Assembly: GCA_000349905.1 (NCBI GenBank)
Contig: KB722740.1
Coordinates: 1,110,624-1,174,623, forward strand
Reading direction: 5' to 3'
DNA from: Volvariella volvacea V23
Taxonomy: Eukaryota > Basidiomycota > Agaricomycetes > Agaricales > Pluteaceae
DNA: 64,000 nt
Part shown: positions 56,854-64,000 of the stretch, one piece after another
How positions within the stretch are numbered: position 1 is the first letter of the stretch
Layout of the letters: every line of letters starts with the position of its first letter
Position numbers and translations under genes: made by a program
Notes under the pieces: model-generated
The model's input: the letters and a program-made list of their open reading frames with translations, nothing else
Told to the model about the DNA's origin: nothing
Databases searched by the model: none

Positions 56854-58633
56854 TTAACATAATTGCAGGAGTTCGTGAACATCTCGCCATCCCCATCGGC
56901 TTGCGCGAAATTTCCAGGCACTTGAGTTCGTTGTAGCGGTGTCTCCAGAGTCAGCGGGCTTTGAGTTAAAGCCCGACAACTTTTCCAAGCGTGGAAAGGT
57001 ATCATCCAGCTTTCGAGCAATCTCGAAAATGGCTGATGGACATTCCCCCATAACGGTTAGCTCCCTAAGTCCATAGAACGGCACGTTTTTGTGGTAAGTG
57101 CGGGTAATGTCAGAGAAGTCGAGAGAGATGGTCAAGCTGGAAAGCTTGGGACAACGTGGAAGGAAATGCCTCAACTCCGTAAGGGAGAAGCCTCGTTCTT
57201 GAGGTGGCAGATGTAGGGATTCGATATTGCGGAGTACGTCCATAAGGGGGGTATAATCCGCAACACCAGGGAGGAGCCAGGGGAAATTGATAAAGTGCAA
57301 TTTTCGAAGCGCTATGCAGGCCAGGAATGGCTTGAAAAGAAGCTCGGCGAATGTTGACTCAAGGACTCCTGCGGAACCACAAGTGCCGTTGAATGAAATC
57401 GAGATGGATTGGAGATGTACGCCCCAGCGCTCAGTGACATCTGCGATGAAGTCGATGAGCTCCCCACGGGGCGTTGCTCGTGTCTCTAATAACGCCGAAA
57501 AGCCGGACTCGTCGGGATAAATTTTGAACGACACCTCACGTAGACGATCGCTAGAAACATAGCCGATGAAAGCGTGGAGATCGTGTAAGGAACCACCAAT
57601 TGACAGGTGTTCCAAATGCCCATATAACCTGCGTCCTTTTTCGCCTGGGCGTAGCTTCCAGTTTGACAGCCCCTTGAATACTGTCTGGGTAACGGAGACG
57701 GAGGAGCAGTGATCGACGGACAAGGAGGTAATCTCTACACCCTCTGTGCTGTTACCAGTCATTTTTAAGAAAGAATCATCCACGGTAACGTCCTTTCCAC
57801 GGAAATTAATACGCTTCAACTCGAACGGAAGTGGAGGCACCGGATCATGAGAGAAAAATTTCGTATCTCTAGTGCAGTTAGAAATCTCGAGCTGCCGTAG
57901 GCGAGGGGACTTCAATGCGAGCATTGATAAAAAGCCACGCCCCATTTGCTCGTCAGCGCGGAGAATGGAATCGTTGATTTGAAGGGTGATCAGTGAGTGT
58001 GATAGGAGTAGAAAATAGAGATGCAGAGACGGCTGAGCAGGGTTTGGCAAGTGGAAAGGCTCGATTATAAGAGTTTGTAGGTTTGGGAGAAAATTTTGAT
58101 GAGGACGGAGTGTCGATAGAGCTGTACATAGGTATATCTCTCCCTGAGTATACGACCCTACTGGTAGAGCGGATGTGAGTGTTAAACTGCGAACGCGGCA
58201 TGAATATGAGTCGAATGCTATCCAATCCTTTTGGAGGTTATATCTGTAACAGGACTTCTGTAGGTCGTTTAGCGAGCTAGAGTCACGATTATCGATGGGA
58301 TTCACTGACAATGCTCAATTCCCTTTTCGTCGAACCATGTTCATCTGTGACGGTATGAATTGCAATAAATGGCAAAAGTTGAAGCAGAGGAACTATCGTA
58401 TCCAAGTCTCTCCAGAGCGCATCTAGAGCAGGCTTCTGGAACCGTCGAGCGCTGAGTGAAAGAGACAGCAAGGAGCGACGCATGGTCCTAACTGTCAACC
58501 TCGTCCAGAGGCTTAAGGGCGCCGATAGCGGTTGCACAAATTGTGAGGTAATTGAAGCAATGATATCTTGGGTTGAGAGAGCCCTTTCGTGAGCCGTATT
58601 AGGAGTGCTAAGGCCAACGGATGAGGTCGACAT
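56854..58633 (-). CDS. F-box / LRR-type protein (57-kb gene)
   Basis: Two exons (58310-58633 and 56854-58257) give 575 residues; the 52-bp intron uses a GTCAGT donor, chosen because it keeps frame. The N-terminus has a divergent F-box-like region ending with KPALDALWRDLDTIVPLLQL, a pattern typical of Agaricomycete F-box proteins. The rest is leucine-rich-repeat-like: FLPNLQTLIIEPFHL, SPRLRQLEISNC, LRKLHFINFPWLLPG, IESLHLPPQE and CPKLSSLTISLDFSD. It is a probable SCF adaptor with unknown target. It is related to 60763-62532 (shared FINFP, LPG, LHLP.QE and CPKL.) and divergent from the gene starting at 58902, only 268 bp away. Confidence 0.75.
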
Positions 58634-58901
58634 GATAATGGCTACGGTCTACCGTCAAATCGAGCTTCGATCGGATTGTGAATTATATACGAATGCGGGA
58701 TGTGCTATGGTCAGTGTTGTCGTTAGTCTGAGCTATTGATCGCAAGATAGCACCTCGATATTGGGGAACAATTGCGGGAACGAAGACCTGATGCAGTGAT
58801 AGGCGCACACTTCTTTGACGCAATGGTAGCCCAAACACCAGCCAACAAACCTCAATGCACCAGATAGTCGTGACTTTCCAAATCTACCATCGCCTCCGCT
58901 T

Positions 58902-60496
58902 ATGCAGGATCAGCAGGTCACAGGATCGACATCCAGGATGCTATCATTGAATGATGTGCACCAGCAAATACCGTTTTACCTTTACAACGACAAAGAAAGC
59001 CTGGTCAATCTTGCTCTCGTTCGTCATAATTTGAGCGAGCCTGCCTTGGACCTGGTTTGGCGACACCCACGTTCACTTCTCCCCCTTTTGCGCCTGATTC
59101 CGGGCTTCCAAAAGCTGGATGGCCAATGCGTAGGTTAGACCCTTTTACAAATGTCAGTCTGCCAATCGTCTGAGTTTAGATTCTGACGGGAACTGCCTGT
59201 GAATGGGATTGGAGTAGGTTCGACTTCTATGCGACAAAAGTGAAAGGACTCAATCTTTACAAGGACATGGGAGTGGATTTGACATCAGCTATCTGCATCT
59301 CCCGGGCTCGCGCCACGCCGTTACTACCAAACCTCACTTCACTTGCCTATGGGGATATAGTGTCGCCTCGCTACCCGGCATCAATACCTCTAGACCCTGC
59401 AAGTCCAAGTCTCACGCACTTGAATATCACGGCAAATGGACAAGCTGATAGTTTGCTGTCCTCTCTCTTGACCATTTTGCCTACCCGCGCTCCCAATGTT
59501 CGAAGCATCTCCATCAGCGATGGGATATCCCATAGCTCTCGATCCCACAACATTTTGTCATCCCTCCAGTATTTCCATAATCTTCGCGAGTTACAACTAT
59601 CAAATTTCGGAACGCACATATCCCTCAGATCTTTGAAGGACTTAGTTCAGGAAAACTTCACGAGTATTTCATTGAATCTGAATGTATCTGGGGTCACTGT
59701 TGCGGATGAAGACCTTTCTGGCCTGAACTTCATCGCATTGAGATCGCTGCGGTTGTACGGTGATAGTAATATCCTTTTCAAGCTTATTCGAAGCTTCGGT
59801 CCTCGAGCTTTGAAAGACCTTCGGCTTTGGACTTGGATACGGAATCGAGACGGACGAGGAGTCACCCAAGGATCCGCGGCATCCTCTCTACTCCAATCTG
59901 CGTATCAAAAGTTGTCATACTCATTGCTTTCCCTTTGACGCTTGGATTATATATCCCTATGAGACCAACACTGCCTCGGTTTACCAGTACACTGTGTAGC
60001 AAAAAGTGGGGTTCCGTCTCCTGAGAACATACCACGCAACCTTAAAGTCCTTCGGTGTCAGGTCTCTGGCCCCTCGAGTATATCATTAGTAACCACTCCC
60101 TTAACCCAAGGCCAGCTGGAACGGTTACTATGCAGCCTGCCCCGACTGGAAGAGCTCGCTCTCCCCTCGAGCGAGATGATGTCCTTCTCCACTCTTCATA
60201 AGTTTGTGCTGCGCTACCCGAACCTGAGGAGCCTTCAACTCAAAATCGACTTGAGCCCTATATTGTCGACCTATCCCTTGCTGAACAATAGATTATATAG
60301 CCTCACAGTTTTAGACTCGTGGTTTCCTGGTGCAGATGACCCGGAGAAGCAGCGACTCATTCTTTGGTACCTCTTTCGTATCTTCTCCAATCTTTCAATA
60401 GTGCACGGATCAGATTTCGGTTGGAAGGAAGTCCCCAAATGGTTCTCGTTGTTCCGCGCTACTGCATGCGATAGTCTCAGGCGCCCTAGCATCTGA
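58902..60496 (+). CDS. F-box / LRR-type protein, 3' structure unresolved
   Basis: Exon 1 (58902-59129) and exon 2 from 59180 join in frame through a 50-bp intron. Exon 1 reads SLNDVHQQIPFYLY then LSEPALDLVWRHPRSLLPLL, the F-box/ALDxxW pattern. Exon 2 carries LRR-like sequence (PNVRSISISDGI, HNLRELQLSNFG, IALRSLRLYGDS, LKDLRLWTWI) up to an in-frame stop at 59936-59938. Convincing LRR sequence resumes in the same frame at about 60026 (PRNLKVLRCQV, LPRLEELALPS, YPNLRSLQLKI) and stops at 60494-60496. An intron would have to run from roughly 59860-59935 to 60025, but only weak donors fit the phase. The gene may therefore be interrupted by a stop or small indels. The F-box call rests on pattern similarity. 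Confidence 0.55.
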
Positions 60497-60762
60497 CATG
60501 TGTCGTAACCTGGCTTGTAATTGAACAACCAAGTCAATTGTATGTACGCAGTGTTATTGTAGGCCTCTCATTTGACTGCCAAGGAGATTAAGACTTGCGG
60601 TAATGATTTAAGTACTTCCGAGATACAAGTGGACGAAGATGAAGTGTCCCTTTGTTGCGTGGTAAAGTAGAAAGACAGCCATGAAGGACAAAATTATCAG
60701 CTCGTAACCAAACCAAGCCATTTATTCTTTCAGACTTAGAATGCTACGCACATCCCTTGCAG

Positions 60763-62532
60763 TCATTTACTGCCCATTGTCCGCCATCGAGCATCCTGAC
60801 AGAGATGTACTAGCTTTTCAACCCCATCCCAAACTCCCGACAGGTCTCCATCCTGGCACAAAACTGATTCACCACTAATACAAGACAACTGAGGAAACAA
60901 ACAGTCCAAATTCCACGCGATAGCATGCGGATCTTGCTCCGAGTACTTCCCCCGCACGATCAGAGAGCAAAGGCGGTGTCGGAAGAAAGTTGGAGACGTC
61001 ACTCGGCGACTACTTGGCCAGTCCCTGAAGTCGATGGAAACCGCCAACTCTTCCAGCTTGGGGCAGCCTAACACGAGCCCCTGGAGCTCGGAAAGGTTTT
61101 GTCCGATTTCTTGTTCAGGAAGATGAAGGACGCGGAGGTTGGGAAGTAGATGGGCGATAAACGTAAAATCGAGGTGGCCGGGGAGTATATATGGGAAATT
61201 GATGAAGCAGAGAGATTGGAGAGACTTCATGCCAGCGAATGGGTCGAAGAAGGACTTCCATATGCCGGCGGCTTTAAGCGGTGAAGGAGGGGATAGGCTA
61301 GAGTCTAAATCTGTGAAACCTATCTCGAACGATTCGAGGGTTCCGTTCCATCTACCTGATATGGTAGTCATTAGTTGCATCAGCTGTCCGTCCGGGGTAG
61401 TCACGGGTGGGTAAGGCTGTTTCTGTGCTCCTTTGACATTCCCCAACGTCGCTGCATTAAATAGCGTGGACTTGGCAGGGATTATAAGACATGTATTCTT
61501 GATCTGTGTACTGGAAATGTGTTTGATAATGGTGTGTGTAACGGACAGCTGTGAGCTGTTGATCTCCAAGCGCCTTAGACTGCGGAAAGGCTTGATGAAT
61601 GAAGAGAGTGCGGTATCAACACCGAAAAATAAATTAGCAGACATTGAATGGACAATAAGGGTCCTGAGACCGTGTAACCTGCTCAAGCTAGCAAGGTCGA
61701 GTGACCGAAGATCGTGGACTTGGACGTGAAATGAAGACTTTGAGAGCAATGAAGAGGTTTGTCCCGAGATGCCTTCTGCGTTCTCTTCTCCTGGATGTTT
61801 ACCAAAATCGACCGAGATGTTTCTCATGTTCGGACACTTGACGGCCACCACCTGAAGAAATGCGTTTCTGAGGTGGGTATTTATTGAGGTCGTGTGAAGC
61901 TCGATGGTTGACAATGTTGGCGAAAGACACAAAAGTGGTAATGAGAGGGTGTTTTCTGGGAGGTGTGAGATGGAGAGCATGCGCAAACGTGGAAGAAGGC
62001 CGTTCGGCTTCAACTGAGCCAAAACAGGCAGAATATGGGGGATGCTGCGTGTCCAGATGGTGTTTTTTTCCTCCAACAAGTGTAGTACGTGAACTCGGGG
62101 CGCGTAGTGATTAAATCTGGTCCACCAAGCTTCCTGTGGAACTGTCATATTGATGGAGACAACCTGATAATCATCATAAGCAACAATGATTCATGGCATT
62201 CACGTTGTAGTGACTTACAGCGCTGGTATATGGTTCCGAAACCTGTAATATGGGAATAAGCGCTAGAAGTGGTAGGACAGAGTCGAGGCACCACCATAGC
62301 GAGTTGATAGAGGGCTCGTAGCATGCTTTGTGGGTCATCGCTAGGGAAAGGAGAGCTTTGTTCCGCGCCGCGTCTGGTTGGGCATCCTTGAGCTCAAAGC
62401 GCAAGTTTGAAACGATGGCCTCGATAATTGCGGAGTTTGAGAAGGCAGTCTGGGCAGCTTTTGACACAAGTTCTGAATGTAGAATCAATAATCAAGCGAG
62501 TTCTGAGTCTACTGCTGCAACGTACCTGGCAT
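60763..62532 (-). CDS. F-box / LRR-type protein (61-kb gene)
   Basis: Three exons (62526-62532, 62219-62472, 60763-62163) give 553 residues. The seven-base first exon (ATGCCAG) is inferred from good donor and acceptor signals and the absence of an ATG in the second exon's frame. Exon 2 has AIIEAIVSNLRFEL, ACYEPSINSLWWCLDSVLPL and LLALIPILQVSEPY, matching the F-box/W..LDSVLPLL pattern. Exon 3 is LRR-like: LPRLRMLSISHLPE, LSRLHGLRTLIVHSMS, FRSLRRLEINSSQLS, LQSLCFINFPYILPG, LRVLHLPEQEI and CPKLEELAVSIDF. It is paralogous to 56854-58633. It lies head-to-head with MHR copy 4, 243 bp away. It is probably an SCF adaptor; the target is unknown. Confidence 0.72.
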
Positions 62533-62775
62533 CACACGAAGTACAGAAGATAGCGAGCCCAAGGGATAGAGAACCTAAGGATAGCAAAATAAAGCATATT
62601 GGACGAACTTATAAACATTGGGACGAAGGGACGAATCATATCTCAGCAAAGGCCTTGACTGTGCAAAGCGGAGCGGTGTTCACATGAAAGAGCCCTGCGT
62701 CGCGTAGGGTCAGGACTGCGGTACCACGCCGAATCAAACAACACCAAAGCAACCTTTTGCTCCGATTCCGCTGAA

Positions 62776-63576
62776 ATGCACCGCGCCTGCAATGCCCTCA
62801 AACGATTTCCGAGGGCTTTGGCCGCTTCGAAATACATTTCGCTACCACTAAGGCTGCCTCTGCCACTGGCGCGCTCGCATTTATACCCACACTATCACGG
62901 GAAGACTATATTGAGTATCCGAACATACTCCAACGATTTCCCAAAGACGGACGGAGAACAGATTGGAGAAAACCAAACTGATGAAAGCGTTTCAGACAAG
63001 ATAACGTCGGAAATGTGGTTGCAGGTGTTGGAGCAGGCATCCAGAGCACCGTGGTTGAACATGCACCCTGCAAATCCCGATGATCGCCTCAGGCAGGCCC
63101 ATGCATTGCTGCTCCAAATCGTGTTGTATCTCGGTAGACCCCAACCAGACCCGGATATGGCGCAGCATTATCTCCTTGTGAGTACTTCGTTTTTTGCTCT
63201 GTTACATCTCCTCACGGTGTCGCGACTCCGGGATTTATTTTGGCAGGCCTTTGAGACAGCCCCAGTAGGACCAGGGACAGAAATTGCACGAGCAAGAGAC
63301 GCAACAGCAATTATCACGCGCGCTGTAGTGAACAGCTTATCTACGATACCAATGAATGCAGAAGTTCGGACTAAACACATCGCAATCTTCGACGTTCTGG
63401 GCGCCTTAGTGGCACTTAACGATACATACCTTATGGGCAAAGACGGAAAAGTTGGAAATTGGGGCGATTTTTGGAGTCGGGCACAACCCGTGGTTTTGGA
63501 CTTGTTAGAGCGATTGGAGAATGAAGGATTCGGGCTTTCTGATGCCGAACAAGAAGAGTTGAGCAGGAAGCCATAA
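62776..63576 (+). CDS. MHR family protein, copy 4 (single repeat)
   Basis: Two exons (62776-63177, 63247-63576) give 243 residues. The 69-bp intron is a multiple of three without stops, so the unspliced frame stays open, but family alignment shows it is an intron (GTGAGT donor, GGCAG acceptor). The presequence starts MHRACNALKRFPRAL and ends ILSIRTYSND. Only one repeat unit follows: LQVLEQASRAPWLN, DDRLRQAHALLLQ, then GTEIARARDATAII..AVVNSLSTIP and VGNWGDFW. Its unit resembles unit 2 of copies 2 and 3 at its start in exon 2 (AFETAPVGPG compared with AFMVAPAK). It is probably a mitochondrial soluble helical protein; the function is unknown. The tandem two-unit copies may derive from this form by internal duplication. 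Confidence 0.72.
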   Translation: MHRACNALKRFPRALAASKYISLPLRLPLPLARSHLYPHYHGKTILSIRTYSNDFPKTDGEQIGENQTDESVSDKITSEMWLQVLEQASRAPWLNMHPANPDDRLRQAHALLLQIVLYLGRPQPDPDMAQHYLLVSTSFFALLHLLTVSRLRDLFWQAFETAPVGPGTEIARARDATAIITRAVVNSLSTIPMNAEVRTKHIAIFDVLGALVALNDTYLMGKDGKVGNWGDFWSRAQPVVLDLLERLENEGFGLSDAEQEELSRKP

Positions 63577-63845
63577 AGTATTATCTAGCCTGTCACCTCT
63601 GACAGAGCCGTAGGTCCCATCTGTTTTTCTGTAGCCACGGGTATTGGAATTATCAATACGACTTTAGAACAGCTCATTGTCTCGGGGTTTCGAATATGGG
63701 CGCTTAAGTCCACGTGAGGTTGACAACATGGCGCAGTCATGATTCGTCATGCACATGCATCACGGGCTGGTCGCTTCATGCTTTGACTACATCACTCAAC
63801 AACCATGGCGGTCGGTCCCTTTGCTTTCCCGAGTCATTTTCACTC
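63577..63845. other. 3' flank of MHR copy 4
   Basis: Probable 3' UTR and intergenic sequence; nothing else is seen. Confidence 0.35.
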
Positions 63846-63990
63846 ACACCACCCCTGCAGCAAGCCGATCCGGTTACCAGAGTTTTGTTATTGAATGACG
63901 TATTGCAACATATCCTACTTTATCTCTGTTGAATACTAATCACCCAACCACATATGCCGAATATGGAATTACCTTTTATATCGCAGATAG
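63846..63990 (+). pseudogene. Possible F-box gene start cut by the contig end
   Basis: The sequence reads VTRVLLLNDVLQHILLYLC and then a stop. It resembles the F-box start at 58917-58980 (SRMLSLNDVHQQIPFYLY). The stop may mark an exon end or decay; the contig ends in 10 Ns (63991-64000), so this cannot be decided here. Confidence 0.3.
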
Positions 63991-64000
63991 NNNNNNNNNN

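Overview
The window is fungal nuclear DNA, most likely from an Agaricomycete. Introns are short (mostly 46-90 bp, GT..AG). Genes are dispersed on both strands. Several families point to mushroom-type fungi: a C-terminal Zn2Cys6 regulator, F-box/LRR paralogs and two DUF6535 membrane proteins. The blend of lineage-specific paralogs resembles Rhizoctonia/Ceratobasidium genomes, but that assignment is an inference. Coordinates cover CDS spans including introns; splice sites were chosen by hand from GT..AG signals, reading frame and family alignment.

Layout. 1-1.8 kb: a small acidic protein gene (minus strand). 1.8-7.5 kb: no gene recognised. 7.5-9.7 kb: a five-exon transcription factor whose zinc cluster lies at the extreme C-terminus. 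10.9-17.1 kb: a complete ten-exon phosphoinositide-specific phospholipase C with three unusually long introns. 18.8-20.4 kb: a frameshifted F-box/LRR relic. 20.8-30.4 kb: a duplicated block of two intact F-box proteins and three members of an unrecognised family, called MHR here after its N-terminus. MHR proteins have a mitochondrial-type presequence and one or two copies of a ~165-residue repeat. A fourth MHR gene lies at 62.8-63.6 kb, again beside an F-box/LRR gene.

31.7-48.5 kb: a segmentally duplicated region with one intact acidic-protein gene, two decayed copies of it, and two intact DUF6535 membrane-protein genes in very AT-rich, CpG-poor DNA. 48.7-52.0 kb: LTR-like repeats, including a solo LTR with a 5-bp target duplication (ATGTG) and a second LTR nested inside it. 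The nested pair is present twice, and the second copy has lost nearly all CpGs by C-to-T type changes. An exactly 100-N gap falls inside the first copy.

52.9-56.0 kb: a complete ten-exon Argonaute of 876 residues in which all four positions of the slicer DEDH tetrad appear substituted (N, K, H, K). 56.9-62.5 kb: three F-box/LRR-type genes, one with an unresolved 3' end. The right end stops in a possible further F-box fragment and 10 Ns.

The two most interesting items are the tetrad-less Argonaute beside CpG-eroded nested LTRs, and the MHR family that recurs next to F-box genes.
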